From positions 1,595,777 through 1,659,776 of the forward strand of contig NZ_CP019335.1 in NCBI RefSeq assembly GCF_002813915.1: a DNA stretch of 64,000 nt, given 5' to 3'. Below the pieces are notes generated by a model. The model saw nothing but the letters and a program-made list of their open reading frames with translations, was not told the DNA's origin and did no database searches. The translations under genes were made by a program, and so were the position numbers. Every line of letters begins with the position of its first letter. Positions within the stretch are counted from its first letter, which is position 1. Positions 27,473-36,671 of the stretch are shown here, in pieces. Origin of the DNA: Tenacibaculum sp. SZ-18. GTDB lineage: Bacteria > Bacteroidota > Bacteroidia > Flavobacteriales > Flavobacteriaceae.

Positions 27473-27739
27473 TTATCTTTTTGAGATTTTATTATTTGAT
27501 ATATTTCTTTGCCTTGTACATTTAAATCTTCCTTTCGGAAAATCTCTTTTTGCTTGGTGTTTCGTAGCACGACCAGAAACTCTTTTTCTCCACATTCTGA
27601 AACTGGCAGGCTTCATTTCTCTTCTCATTAGGTTAATTACTTCCTGCTCTTTTAAACCAAATTGAAATTTAATAGCATCGAACGTTGTACGATCTTCCCA
27701 AGCCATTTCAATAATTCTATCAATCTGTCTATCCGTCAT
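27473..27739 (-). CDS. DUF2805/TIGR03643 family small basic protein
   Basis: 88 residues. The conserved part reads TDRQIDRIIEMAWEDRTTFD at residues 2-21, then GLKEQEVINLMRREMKP and MWRKRVSGRATKH, matching the DUF2805 family from memory. The layout of a helix-turn-helix-like N-terminal part and a strongly basic second half suggests nucleic-acid binding, but no function is known. Members are frequently found beside photolyase or cryptochrome genes in Flavobacteria. The gene overlaps the upstream unknown gene by 11 nt. Confidence 0.82.
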   Translation of the reverse strand: MTDRQIDRIIEMAWEDRTTFDAIKFQFGLKEQEVINLMRREMKPASFRMWRKRVSGRATKHQAKRDFPKGRFKCTRQRNISNNKISKR

Positions 27740-28154
27740 AATAATCTAATTTTAAGAACTCATTCTTTAAGTCAATCATACGATTTATAAACTTTTTATT
27801 TTCAATATAATTCTTATTTTTTACGAATTTTATAAAGTTTCCATTTGCATGAATACTAAAGAAACTTGAATTATAAATCACAAGTTTGTAATAAGGGATA
27901 CACCAAGAATAACGCTCCAATCTATTGGTAAAGTGAACTAAAATCCCATTCGGTCGTAACTCAATATTTCCATAATTTAATTCAGAAAATTGTTTTTGGC
28001 TAGGATATAACTTCTCACTTAATTCTTTTATAATTAACCTTCCTGAACCTATTCCGTTCATTCTAATTTTTTGAATTAAAGTGTATGGATTTCCTAATAG
28101 TTCTTTACTATGAACTTTAAAATCTTCGTTGTTGTATGTTGTATTAAAAATCAT
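27729..28154 (-). CDS. Protein of unknown function in the photolyase operon
   Basis: 141 residues. I do not recognise it. There is no signal peptide or membrane segment. The middle part (about residues 60-110: NIELRPNGILVHFTNRLERYSWCIPYYKLVIY, then FFSIHANGNFIKFVKNKNY) looks like a run of beta strands, followed by a C-terminal helix. This resembles a PH-like fold, which is a guess only. Its start overlaps the photolyase stop by 4 nt and its end overlaps the DUF2805 gene by 11 nt, so it is clearly part of the same transcript. Confidence 0.7.
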   Translation of the reverse strand: MIFNTTYNNEDFKVHSKELLGNPYTLIQKIRMNGIGSGRLIIKELSEKLYPSQKQFSELNYGNIELRPNGILVHFTNRLERYSWCIPYYKLVIYNSSFFSIHANGNFIKFVKNKNYIENKKFINRMIDLKNEFLKLDYYDG

Positions 28155-29641
28155 TCGTCTCTTAGCATTCTACTTCTATTATTAATCGTATGTTTCTTCA
28201 ATATCCTTAAACTCTCACGGAGTACATCTTTGTCTTTTTTCATATTCCAAAGTATTTCGCTCGCTCTTTTCCTATTTTCTTTTATATCAACAATAGGACT
28301 AGGGTAATCTTTACCAATAATACAGTTATTAAACTGTTGATCTAATGGTGTCATTAAATATGGCTCATGAATAAATGGTACTGGTAAATTTGCTAATTCA
28401 GGTACCCATTTTTTAATAAATACAGCATCTGGATCGTGGTCGTGACTATTTTTCACTGGATTATAAATTCTTAAATTATTTATTCCTGTTTCACCTGCTT
28501 GCATTTGGAGTTGTGGAAAGTGAATTCCCGGTTCAAAATCTAAAAAATTCTTAGATAAATGATGCGTTGCTTGCTGCCATGGTTGCCACAAAATATGTGT
28601 AAAAAAAGAAACTAACATTGCACGCATTCTAAAATTTATAAATCCAGTTTCATTTAAACATCGCATAGAAGCATCCACTAGAGGAAAACCAGTTTGTCCT
28701 GTTTCCCAGGCTTTTATATATGTTTCAGAAATCGATTTTTTTAGCTTATGGTATCCTTTATTAATACTTGCGTTTTCCATGGTACATTCCATTTCAAACT
28801 TTTGTATAAAATGTGCTTGCCATCTCAATCTTGAGATAAATGCTCCTAAATGTCTCTTTTCTGAAGAGCTTTCTTTTAATTTCTTCGCTTTCTGAAATAT
28901 TTCCCTAATTGATACATTTCCCCAAGCGATATAAGGAGATAATCGACTACAACTTGTTCTTGATGCTTCTGGTTTTGAAATATGAAACATATAATTCTCA
29001 TACCTACCATCAAAAAATGAATTGGCATATTTCCAAGCAGTTTTAGTTCCGCCGTACTGAAAATTGCTGTTATCTTTTGTTTTTAAATTAGTTGTTCTAA
29101 AATACTCTGAAAGTGTATGAATTTCTGATAAGGATATAAAACATTCCTCAGAACCATTAAATTCAATTTGAGGCTGATACATATAATCTTCCCATCTCTC
29201 AAACCAATCATCTCTGTTTAATAATCCTCTTAAAACTCCGTTATTTATGGTTTCAGTCCATTCAATAGAATTATTTCTGCAATATCGAGCGAACTCTTTA
29301 TCTCTGTTAAAAGTAATAAGTAAACCCGTTTCTTGATGAGAATAAACATCTGTTATAACATACTTAGTTTGAAGTTGATTAAATACAGCAAATATATCTC
29401 CTGTAACACTCAGTACTTTAGTATTGTACTCTGATAAAGTTTTATTTATATCGGAGAGAGATTGTTTGATAAAATTCCAATGACGATCACTGTAATGAGG
29501 ATCGTTTAATAATAAATTTTCAAAAACATATAAGATAAGTACGCGTTTATTTGAATTTATCGCTTTATGTAATGCTTCATTATCATGTAAACGTAAATCT
29601 CTCTTTAACCAAACAATTGCTATATTTTCCTTATTCTTCAT
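28151..29641 (-). CDS. Cryptochrome/photolyase family protein (third of three)
   Basis: 496 residues. The N-terminal antenna domain starts IAIVWLKRDLRLHDNEAL. The C-terminal FAD-binding domain contains TSCSRLSPYIAWGNVSIREI near residue 245, TGFPLVDASMRCLNETGFINFRMRAM near residue 325, HLSKNFLDFEPGIHFPQLQMQ near residue 375 and NNLRIYNPVKNSHDHDP near residue 405. The conserved FAD-binding and Trp-chain region is intact, so it should bind FAD and could be a CPD or (6-4) photolyase or a photoreceptor. The subclass cannot be decided by eye. The gene overlaps its upstream neighbour by 11 nt. Confidence 0.88.
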   Translation of the reverse strand: MKNKENIAIVWLKRDLRLHDNEALHKAINSNKRVLILYVFENLLLNDPHYSDRHWNFIKQSLSDINKTLSEYNTKVLSVTGDIFAVFNQLQTKYVITDVYSHQETGLLITFNRDKEFARYCRNNSIEWTETINNGVLRGLLNRDDWFERWEDYMYQPQIEFNGSEECFISLSEIHTLSEYFRTTNLKTKDNSNFQYGGTKTAWKYANSFFDGRYENYMFHISKPEASRTSCSRLSPYIAWGNVSIREIFQKAKKLKESSSEKRHLGAFISRLRWQAHFIQKFEMECTMENASINKGYHKLKKSISETYIKAWETGQTGFPLVDASMRCLNETGFINFRMRAMLVSFFTHILWQPWQQATHHLSKNFLDFEPGIHFPQLQMQAGETGINNLRIYNPVKNSHDHDPDAVFIKKWVPELANLPVPFIHEPYLMTPLDQQFNNCIIGKDYPSPIVDIKENRKRASEILWNMKKDKDVLRESLRILKKHTINNRSRMLRDE

Positions 29642-31157
29642 TAAATTTTAAACTAAAATTCACTTCTCTTTCGTCATGATTATTTTCTAAAGTTTCTAGA
29701 AATCCTTCTGCTTTTTCGAATAAAGTAGTTCTCTTTTCATCACTCATTTTATCCAAATTAGAAATCAACATTCGTAATCTTGGATTCTTTGATAAGAATT
29801 CTCTGTTCTTATCCATAAATCTCCAGAATAATCCATCCCAAATAAGTTGCCAATCACCATTAGGATAATCACTCATTTTCTTTACATAATTACTACTACT
29901 TATGTACGGTTTTGTAGACATTAGTCCACCATCAGCAAAAAGACTCATACCATATACATTTGGAACCATTACCCAATCATAAGCATCAATAAATAACTCC
30001 ATAAACCATCTATATACTTCATCAGGATCAAATTCACATAGCAACATAAAATTTCCAAGTATCATCAATCTTTCAATATGATGTGTATATGAAGTTTTAA
30101 TAACTCTTTTAATTGTTTTATCGATTGGTAAGATTCCTGTGGTACCGTCATAAAATGAATCAGGTATTTTTCTTGAATGTTTCCAAAAGTTTTTCGTTCT
30201 TTCTTCTGAACCTTTTACCATATAAACTCCCCTTATAAATTCTCGCCACCCTAAAATTTGACGCACAAAACCTTCTAAAGAATTGATTGGAATATCATTT
30301 TTAGTTGCATAATCGATAGAAGACTCTATTACATATTTTGGTGAAAGCAATCCGACATTGATTAAAGGAGATAAAATACTATGATGTAAAAAATTTCTAT
30401 CCTGTAAAATAGCGTCCTCGTAATCTCCAAACTCATGAAACCTAACTTCGTAAAAATCTCTTAACCAATCTTCAGCTTCTTTATAAGTAGACGGATAAAT
30501 TTGAAAATCATGAAGTTCTCCGACATTATCTTTAAACTCTGAATTCACATAAGAAACAGCTTTCTTAAAAAATTCATTTGTATCAGGAAATATTACGACA
30601 GGTGTAATTTTATTCTTTGGATATTTTTTACGATTATCCACATCATAAGTCCATTTTCCTCCTACAGGTTCTCCATTAGTTACCAGAACATTTCGCTTTA
30701 ATCGTTGTTCTTTATAAAACGAGGTCTGAAAAAACTTCTTTTTAGTTTCTTTGAAAAAACTAGATAAATCATCTTTGGTATTGAGAAAGAGAGGATTTTC
30801 TAACCAATTAATCCTTAGATTCTCTTTTACTTCAGATATTCTTTTTTCCAACCAATTATCAGTTGGATCGAAAATAGTTACTTCTTCTATCCCTTTTCTT
30901 AATATATATGAAAGTAAATTTCGAGTATCACTAAGTTCATTTTTAGCATCTATATAATTTACTTTAAAACCAATATTCGATAAATAATCCTCATAAAATT
31001 TCATAGATGACCTATGAAAAACAAGTTTTTGTTTATGAAAATTATATTGGTTAAAAAATAATGTCTCTTCCACTAGAAATACTGTTGTATCACTAGAAAC
31101 AAAATCTTTAAGATTTTGAACCAACTGATGGGGAAATATGATTATGCTTTTGTTCAT
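29631..31157 (-). CDS. FeS-BCP/PhrB-type cryptochrome-photolyase homologue lacking the [4Fe-4S] cysteines
   Basis: 508 residues with the layout of prokaryotic (6-4) photolyases. The first third is a DUF523-like antenna-type fold. The catalytic domain has RQILGWREFIRGVYMV near residue 299, YTHHIERLMILGNFML near residue 357 (the double histidine H359-H360 is kept) and MSLFADGGLMSTKPY near residue 404. Known members bind a [4Fe-4S] cluster through four cysteines, three of them in the 'MSDYC..C......C' region. Here that region reads MSDYPNGDWQLIWDGLFWRF, and the whole protein has a single cysteine, C374. It therefore cannot hold the cluster. FAD binding still looks possible. Confidence 0.88.
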   Translation of the reverse strand: MNKSIIIFPHQLVQNLKDFVSSDTTVFLVEETLFFNQYNFHKQKLVFHRSSMKFYEDYLSNIGFKVNYIDAKNELSDTRNLLSYILRKGIEEVTIFDPTDNWLEKRISEVKENLRINWLENPLFLNTKDDLSSFFKETKKKFFQTSFYKEQRLKRNVLVTNGEPVGGKWTYDVDNRKKYPKNKITPVVIFPDTNEFFKKAVSYVNSEFKDNVGELHDFQIYPSTYKEAEDWLRDFYEVRFHEFGDYEDAILQDRNFLHHSILSPLINVGLLSPKYVIESSIDYATKNDIPINSLEGFVRQILGWREFIRGVYMVKGSEERTKNFWKHSRKIPDSFYDGTTGILPIDKTIKRVIKTSYTHHIERLMILGNFMLLCEFDPDEVYRWFMELFIDAYDWVMVPNVYGMSLFADGGLMSTKPYISSSNYVKKMSDYPNGDWQLIWDGLFWRFMDKNREFLSKNPRLRMLISNLDKMSDEKRTTLFEKAEGFLETLENNHDEREVNFSLKFNEE

Positions 31158-32462
31158 TTAAAATAATATAGGTTGTAGCCACGTGCGCTGAAACTTTCCG
31201 TTCGAATCATATCTTTCAGCCTGTAGTTTAATATTAAACTTTCTATCTCTCGGATCATTTCCAACACCTGCAACATATTGCCAATTGCCATAATTGCTAT
31301 GCACATCGTAATCTAATAACATACTTTCAAAATATGCAGCACCAATTCTCCAATCGAGTAATAATTCTTTTGCGAAATACGATGCTACATTTTGTCTACC
31401 TCGATTACTCATCCATCCTGTCTCTCTTAATTCAATCATATTAGCATTTACAAAAGGTTCACTTGTTTCACCATTAATCCATTTTTGAACTAAGGTTTTA
31501 GATGTTTTCCATTCATAATTTATTTGACGAATCCCTTCTAATTTGAACAAATCATTTCCGTGTTTCATAGAAATAAATTTGAAGTAATCTCTCCAAATAA
31601 GTTCAAAAATCAACCAATACGTAGAATCATTTTTTTCGACAGTTTTTTCGTACTCTTTAACCTTCCAATAAATAGTTTTTGGCGAAATACAACCATTAGC
31701 CAACCACGGCGAAAACTTGGAACTATATTCTGTACCTAAAAGCCCATTTCTTGTTTTCTTATAAAATGAAAGGTTTTCAGTTTCGAAAAAATACTCTTGT
31801 AACCTCTTTAAAGCTGAATGCTCTCCACCTTGAAATGGAAAGGCAGTTTGAGTGGTAATATTGTAATTCGTAAATCCTAATGTCTCAAGAGTTATTCTTT
31901 CATTTTGCTCATTTAATAAGTTCTCTTTACACTTTTTATTAGGGTAAACAACGTTCTTTACTTTTGAGTATTTCTGAACCTTTTTTCTAAAATCTGTGAA
32001 AACTTGAGGTGTTTGCTGAATTTTAAAGGAAAGATCAGATGGGTCATATAAAAGCTGATCATAAAATTCAAACACCTCAATATTCTCTGGAATTAATTTC
32101 TTTATATCATTAATCTCCTCTGTTTCTTCGTATGTAAATTCTTGTTGAAAAAAAAGAGCATCCGCGTTATGCTTCAGACAAAATTTAGGCAAAAAAAGTT
32201 GCGGATGCTCATAACATAAGAAGAGAGAAATGTTTAATGCTTTTAAATTTACACGTAATTCTTCTGTTGATTCTAATGTGAATTTAGCTCTATATTTTTC
32301 TGTTTTTTTGAAACCAAATTGGGTGTTTTCATATAACCTAGGGTTAAAACAAAACACACCTATCACTCGCTCATACTTGTCGCAAGCTTCGTAAAGTGCT
32401 TTGTTATCATTAACTCTTAGGTTGTTTGTAAACCAAACTATTGCTGTTTTTGACTTTTGCAT
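31158..32462 (-). CDS. DASH-type cryptochrome
   Basis: 434 residues. It starts [18 protein letters not shown] and contains [20 protein letters not shown] near residue 212, [20 protein letters not shown] near residue 242, [16 protein letters not shown] near residue 275 and [20 protein letters not shown] near residue 395. These are hallmark CRY-DASH segments for FAD binding and the lesion pocket. CRY-DASH proteins repair cyclobutane dimers in single-stranded DNA and may signal. The start codon lies inside the 3' end of the DUF2256 gene (25 nt shared). The next gene begins on the base immediately after the stop. Confidence 0.92.
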   Translation of the reverse strand: MQKSKTAIVWFTNNLRVNDNKALYEACDKYERVIGVFCFNPRLYENTQFGFKKTEKYRAKFTLESTEELRVNLKALNISLFLCYEHPQLFLPKFCLKHNADALFFQQEFTYEETEEINDIKKLIPENIEVFEFYDQLLYDPSDLSFKIQQTPQVFTDFRKKVQKYSKVKNVVYPNKKCKENLLNEQNERITLETLGFTNYNITTQTAFPFQGGEHSALKRLQEYFFETENLSFYKKTRNGLLGTEYSSKFSPWLANGCISPKTIYWKVKEYEKTVEKNDSTYWLIFELIWRDYFKFISMKHGNDLFKLEGIRQINYEWKTSKTLVQKWINGETSEPFVNANMIELRETGWMSNRGRQNVASYFAKELLLDWRIGAAYFESMLLDYDVHSNYGNWQYVAGVGNDPRDRKFNIKLQAERYDSNGKFQRTWLQPILF

Positions 32463-32581
32463 TTTTTACTACAGTATTTTACATTATCCCAATCTCTCTC
32501 CCATTTTTTCCTCCATTTAAATGGCCTTTCGCAAACCAAACATATTTTTGTTGGCAAATGTTGTTTTTTAACTCCTCTCAT
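32438..32581 (-). CDS. DUF2256 zinc-ribbon micro-protein
   Basis: This 47-residue gene is easily missed. Read from the ATG at 32581, the protein starts [17 protein letters not shown] and contains [19 protein letters not shown]. Four cysteines (C14, C17, C37, C41) in a C-x2-C ... C-x3-C pattern should bind one zinc. The sequence matches the DUF2256 family, whose members are commonly found beside cryptochrome or photolyase genes. The ATG overlaps the stop of the upstream gene (ATGA, 4 nt), and its own end overlaps the CRY-DASH start by 25 nt, which is strong evidence of coupled translation. Function unknown; the basic and tryptophan-rich composition suggests nucleic-acid binding. Confidence 0.85.
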   Translation of the reverse strand: MRGVKKQHLPTKICLVCERPFKWRKKWERDWDNVKYCSKKCKSQKQQ

Positions 32582-33999
32582 TTTTCTGCTACTAAAGCAT
32601 TTATCATTCCATTAAAAACAAATGCATGGAATGGTAATACTGCATACCAGTAAATTCTTCCCCAAATACCTTTTGGTCGAAAAACTGCACGTTGATATAA
32701 TTGATTTTTTACAATTTTAAACTCTAACCAAGCTTCACCAGGTAATTTCATTTCAGCAAATAATAATAATCGCTTTTCATTTTTATCAGCTAAAAGAACT
32801 CTCCAAAAATCTAAAGGATCGCCTGGCTCTAAATAAGTACTGTGAGTTCTTCCTCGTCTTAAACCAACTCCTCCAACTAACTTATCTGTATATCCTCTAA
32901 TTTTCCATAACCAAGTGTAACTATACCACCCATTTTCTCCACCGATCGACCATATTTTTGATAATGTCACATCTTCATCTAATATTTTTCTCGATCGAAT
33001 ATCCTTGAAACAACCAAAATGTGGCATTCTAACATGCTTACTGAGTTGGTCTTTAAAGACTCCACTACTTATAGCGTCTTTCCAACTAGAAATTACCGCG
33101 TTTTGTTCGATTTTTTGAAATGCTAATGAAACTGCTTCAGAGTATTTAATTGGCTTAACATCTAAAATTTCATTAATATTATTTGGCTTTGCTACTATTT
33201 CAACTTTCATACTATCAACCAAAGCCTTTGCTAAATTAAATGATGTAGATGTCACAAAATATAACCAATATGAAGATAGTTTAGGTGTTAAAACGGGCAA
33301 AGTCAATATATACCTTTTCAACCCTCTAACTTTGCCAAACTCCAGTAGCATTTCTTTGTACGTTAATACTTCTGGGCCGCAAATATCAAATGACTTATTT
33401 AGCACTTTCTCATTACCTAATGCTTTAACTAAAAAGTTCAAAACATCTCTAATTGCTATCGGTTGAGTTTTGGTATTTAACCATTTCGGTGTTATCATTA
33501 CTGGTAACTTCTCAACAATATCGCGTATAATTTCGAAAGAAGCACTTCCACTTCCTACTATAATTCCTGCTCTAAAAGTTGTTAACGAATATTCTGATGA
33601 ATGCAGAATTTCTTCTACTTGTAAACGAGATTTTAAATGTTTTGACAATGAATTGTCATTTACAATTCCGCTTAAATAAAGTACCTGTTTGCATGATGTT
33701 TTCTCAATTAGTTCCTTAAATTTTGAAGCACATTTCTTCTCTAATGTTTCGAAATTTGCTGAACTAGTAGACATTGAATGAATTAGATAATACGCTGCAT
33801 CAATATCTTCAGGAAAATCTGGAGTATCATCTTCCAAAAAATCAATTTTTAGAAATTCTATATTCTCTTTGTATTCGATTTCATCTGGTATTCTGTTTAA
33901 ATCACGGACACAACAAACTAGTTCATGGTTGTCTTCCAACAACTTTAGAACTAATCTTTTGGCTATATAGCCTGTTGTACCTGTGATTAATATTTTCAT
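32578..33999 (-). CDS. NAD(P)-binding SDR fused to a DUF2867 domain
   Basis: 473 residues. The N-terminal atypical SDR starts [19 protein letters not shown] (residues 3-21), and STFRAG-like ([12 protein letters not shown]) and [17 protein letters not shown] segments follow. The C-terminal part, from about residue 340 ([20 protein letters not shown] to the end), is a DUF2867 domain with [16 protein letters not shown] and [11 protein letters not shown]. Fusions of this kind are a recognised family of membrane-associated or lipid-related oxidoreductases without a settled reaction. It overlaps the flavin reductase gene and the DUF2256 gene by 4 nt each. Confidence 0.88.
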   Translation of the reverse strand: MKILITGTTGYIAKRLVLKLLEDNHELVCCVRDLNRIPDEIEYKENIEFLKIDFLEDDTPDFPEDIDAAYYLIHSMSTSSANFETLEKKCASKFKELIEKTSCKQVLYLSGIVNDNSLSKHLKSRLQVEEILHSSEYSLTTFRAGIIVGSGSASFEIIRDIVEKLPVMITPKWLNTKTQPIAIRDVLNFLVKALGNEKVLNKSFDICGPEVLTYKEMLLEFGKVRGLKRYILTLPVLTPKLSSYWLYFVTSTSFNLAKALVDSMKVEIVAKPNNINEILDVKPIKYSEAVSLAFQKIEQNAVISSWKDAISSGVFKDQLSKHVRMPHFGCFKDIRSRKILDEDVTLSKIWSIGGENGWYSYTWLWKIRGYTDKLVGGVGLRRGRTHSTYLEPGDPLDFWRVLLADKNEKRLLLFAEMKLPGEAWLEFKIVKNQLYQRAVFRPKGIWGRIYWYAVLPFHAFVFNGMINALVAEK

Positions 34000-34631
34000 G
34001 CTTTTTCTTCTATTTTTTTTGGTCTTTGATATTCATATCTCGTATTATTTTTTGGAATTGCATAAGCATCAAGTCCATTAATAGTTGCAACATTTCCTTT
34101 GGATAAATCTAAAAATCCGTCTCTATCATCATACATTACTTCGTTCACATAGAAACACTGAATTTCTCCAACAACTAACAAGGTATCGTTCGCTTTAATG
34201 TGATATTCTTCAAGAAATTTCAAACCAATTTGAACTGGAGACTCCTTAACAAAAGGAGCATGAAAATCCTTTTTATACTCTGGTGTTAAACCAGTCATAT
34301 CAAATTCAGATATTAGTTTATTATATTTAGCTGACGTATGATGCGCTTGGTGTGTGAATTTTTCAGTTATATGATTTACAGTATAGTATCCCGTATTTAT
34401 AATGTTCTCATAAGTATTTCTAGGTACTGTTGTTGGCCTTAAAATAAAACCTAAAACGGGAGGATTTGATCCTAAGTGAACAATTGAACTAAAAACTGCG
34501 ACGTTTTCAAAGCCTTCATTTGAAACGGTTCCTAATAAATTTGCAGACTTGTAACCCGATAAACTATTCATCAAATTGATTCGATGAATTTTATCAAAAT
34601 TAGCGATGCTATTTTTGTCGAAATACTTCAT
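33996..34631 (-). CDS. Flavin reductase-like FMN-binding split-barrel protein
   Basis: 211 residues with the flavin reductase fold. ANLLGTVSNEGFENVAVFSS and PPVLGFILRPTTVPRNTYEN lie in the first half, and YTVNHITEKFTHQAH follows. This arrangement matches flavin-reductase-like proteins that bind FMN or FAD and take hydride from NAD(P)H. Next to three FAD-dependent photolyase-type genes it could supply reduced flavin, which is an inference. The start overlaps the AarF gene stop by 1 nt, and its own end overlaps the next gene by 4 nt. Confidence 0.85.
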   Translation of the reverse strand: MKYFDKNSIANFDKIHRINLMNSLSGYKSANLLGTVSNEGFENVAVFSSIVHLGSNPPVLGFILRPTTVPRNTYENIINTGYYTVNHITEKFTHQAHHTSAKYNKLISEFDMTGLTPEYKKDFHAPFVKESPVQIGLKFLEEYHIKANDTLLVVGEIQCFYVNEVMYDDRDGFLDLSKGNVATINGLDAYAIPKNNTRYEYQRPKKIEEKA

Positions 34632-35941
34632 TAATATTTGGTAAAATTGTTGATTTTAACATTTGTTGCTTTCAAATCATGCATTAAATTATATAAACCA
34701 AAGAAAGTTCTATTGATATAAATGAAATGCTTTGAGCCTCTGTTTCCATTCATATTTCTTAATTCAGTACTCTTGGCATACTTGGTTCCTAATTCTGTAA
34801 TCTTACCAAAAAACTCAGCATTAGAAAAATCAAAAATATCTTGATGAAATGGTTGTGTAAAAAGGCTCAACATTTCATGAAACATATCTTGAAAAAAAGC
34901 TAATTCTTCTTTCGTATCATCTTCTCTTAAAATTTCTAACTCGTATAACTTTTTAACAAAAAATTCTGGATTAGAAATATTTTCTTGTTTTGCCAATTCG
35001 AAATAAGGAACGTAAAACTCTTCTGGAACTTCCTTCATACAACCAAAATCTAGAACAACTAATTCATTATTCTTAGAAATTAAGAAATTCCCTGGATGAG
35101 GATCAGCATGTACCTTTCTTAGCTTATGCATTTGATACATGTAAAAATCCCATAATGCTTGCCCCAATTTGGTAGAAACTTTTGTGTCGTTGTTCCTTGA
35201 AGTAAACTCAGAAAGATGAACACCTTCCATCCAATCCATTGTAATAATTCGGTCAGAAGAAAATTCGGTATAATAGTTTGGGAATTTTAAATTCTTTACA
35301 TGCTTACATGACTCAACAATCGACTGACTTTGAGAAACTTCAAGTATATAATTGGTTTCTTCTATTAACTTATCTTCAACTTCTTTAAAATATTTATCAC
35401 TATCCTTTCCACGAATATTAAACATTTTGATAGCAATGGGTTTCACTAGCGCCAAATCAGTTGAAATACTTTCTGCCACACCAGGATATTGAATTTTAAC
35501 AGCGTACTTCTTTCCATCCTTTTCAGCTAAATGGACTTGTCCAATACTAGCACCACTTACCGCTTCTAAATCAAACTTATCGAACAACTCATTCGGGTAT
35601 TTACCGAAATATTTTTTAAAAGTTTTTTTTACAAGTGGAGCAGACAAGGGAGGTACAGAAAATTGTGAAAGTGAAAATTGCTCTACATAAGCTTGTGGGA
35701 GAATCCCTTTTTCCATACTTAACATTTGCGCCACCTTTAAAGCACTTCCTTTCAATTGCTTTAGTCCATTATAAATATCTTCAGCATTATCTTTATTTAA
35801 TTGTTCTTTTGCTTCTTCTTCTCCATTTACAAGCTTATTTCCATAGTACTTTATGAAATTAACTCCAACCTTAGCTCCTGTTTGAACTAATTTTGACGCT
35901 CGTTGAATTTTGGAAGTGGGGATATTATCTATCGTCTTCAT
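34631..35941 (-). CDS. AarF/ABC1/UbiB-family atypical kinase
   Basis: 436 residues. ABC1-family signatures are present: LKGSALKVAQMLSME near residue 48 (the KxGQ motif, here with Ala), VSGASIGQVHLAEKDGKKYAVKIQYPG near residue 129 (the A-rich loop and the lysine), HADPHPGNFLI and VLDFGCMKEVP near residue 260. Family members are ATPases or kinases that help ubiquinone or other isoprenoid metabolism. This gene is second in the photolyase operon, overlapping the TetR gene by 4 nt. What it phosphorylates or hydrolyses for is not known. Confidence 0.88.
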   Translation of the reverse strand: MKTIDNIPTSKIQRASKLVQTGAKVGVNFIKYYGNKLVNGEEEAKEQLNKDNAEDIYNGLKQLKGSALKVAQMLSMEKGILPQAYVEQFSLSQFSVPPLSAPLVKKTFKKYFGKYPNELFDKFDLEAVSGASIGQVHLAEKDGKKYAVKIQYPGVAESISTDLALVKPIAIKMFNIRGKDSDKYFKEVEDKLIEETNYILEVSQSQSIVESCKHVKNLKFPNYYTEFSSDRIITMDWMEGVHLSEFTSRNNDTKVSTKLGQALWDFYMYQMHKLRKVHADPHPGNFLISKNNELVVLDFGCMKEVPEEFYVPYFELAKQENISNPEFFVKKLYELEILREDDTKEELAFFQDMFHEMLSLFTQPFHQDIFDFSNAEFFGKITELGTKYAKSTELRNMNGNRGSKHFIYINRTFFGLYNLMHDLKATNVKINNFTKY

Positions 35942-36591
35942 TTTCTCACTACTTCTTTATATATAAATTTACCTAAATCGATAACACTTTTAACTGGTGC
36001 AATATTTATTAATTCAAAACTTGTATTTACAGACTTTTCAATAAATATATCTGTCTTTTCAAACGATGGTGATGTATCTTCTAACCAAAACTTTAAAGTA
36101 ATAATTAGTTGGAGCCATGCACTATCTGTTATGGCACGATCCTGTATTTTTTCCAAACGTTCTTGCTTTAAATCCAATTTTTCAATCTCTAAACTTTCAA
36201 TAAATATTTTGAAATGATTTTTTAAGTGATTTAAACTTTTAACCTTCTTCAACATATCCTTCTTATGTTGCAAGACGTAGACAACATAACTTCTATTCGC
36301 ATTGAAGTTTTCAAAAAGCGTGTAGTAATAGCTTAATAATTTACTTTTAGCATCATAAGAATTATAATCTTCACTTTTAGTAAGAAGATTTAAAGTACTA
36401 GAATGAAAAGCCTCAAACACTGCTCCTTCAATTGTTTTAAATGATGAAAAATGAGTGTAAAATAATTGTTCATCAAAATTGTGCTCTTTACTAAATAAGT
36501 AGACAGACTTCGGTTCTTCGTTATGTGTCAATACATAATCCATATACTTACTAATTATTTCGTCTTTTGTGATGTTCTTTTTTTTCGCCAT
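35938..36591 (-). CDS. TetR-type transcriptional regulator heading the photolyase operon
   Basis: 217 residues. The N-terminal region (about 8-55: DEIISKYMDYVLTHNEEPKS, NFDEQLFYTHFSS, KTIEGAVFEAF) has the length and turn pattern of a TetR DNA-binding domain, although it diverges from the consensus. The rest is all-helical, fitting a ligand-binding domain. Its start lies 21 nt from a -7 box and inside reach of the inverted repeat at 36606-36634, so it probably regulates itself and the eleven genes behind it. The inducer is unknown. Confidence in the TetR class is moderate to good. Confidence 0.78.
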   Translation of the reverse strand: MAKKKNITKDEIISKYMDYVLTHNEEPKSVYLFSKEHNFDEQLFYTHFSSFKTIEGAVFEAFHSSTLNLLTKSEDYNSYDAKSKLLSYYYTLFENFNANRSYVVYVLQHKKDMLKKVKSLNHLKNHFKIFIESLEIEKLDLKQERLEKIQDRAITDSAWLQLIITLKFWLEDTSPSFEKTDIFIEKSVNTSFELINIAPVKSVIDLGKFIYKEVVRK

Positions 36592-36605
36592 TGAAGTACA
36601 TTTTG

Positions 36606-36634
36606 CTTAATCAAATATACAAATTTTGTTTAAG
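36606..36634 (-). promoter_or_regulatory. Inverted repeat (candidate TetR operator) over the photolyase operon promoter
   Basis: CTTAATCAAAT (36606-36616) and TTTTGTTTAAG (36624-36634) form arms that pair at 9 of 11 positions around a 7-nt centre. The repeat overlaps the -7 box at 36612-36619 of the minus-strand operon. This is where a repressor site would be expected. Confidence 0.5.
36612..36619 (-). promoter_or_regulatory. Promoter -7 box TATATTTG of the photolyase operon
   Basis: Read on the minus strand, TATATTTG is an exact TAnnTTTG match, 20 nt before the regulator start codon. No clear TTTG element at -33 was found. Confidence 0.55.
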
Positions 36635-36671
36635 AAATAAACTAATAAAGTAAACAAAGAGAAATTTTAAC

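Noticed and set aside
32441..32653. Plus-strand open frame opposite the DUF2256 gene
   Set aside because: It has no recognisable domain and runs antisense to a small gene with clear zinc-ribbon cysteines and to its neighbours.
35903..36217. Plus-strand open frame opposite the AarF and TetR-type genes
   Set aside because: Antisense to two convincing genes; composition is typical of a chance frame in AT-rich DNA.
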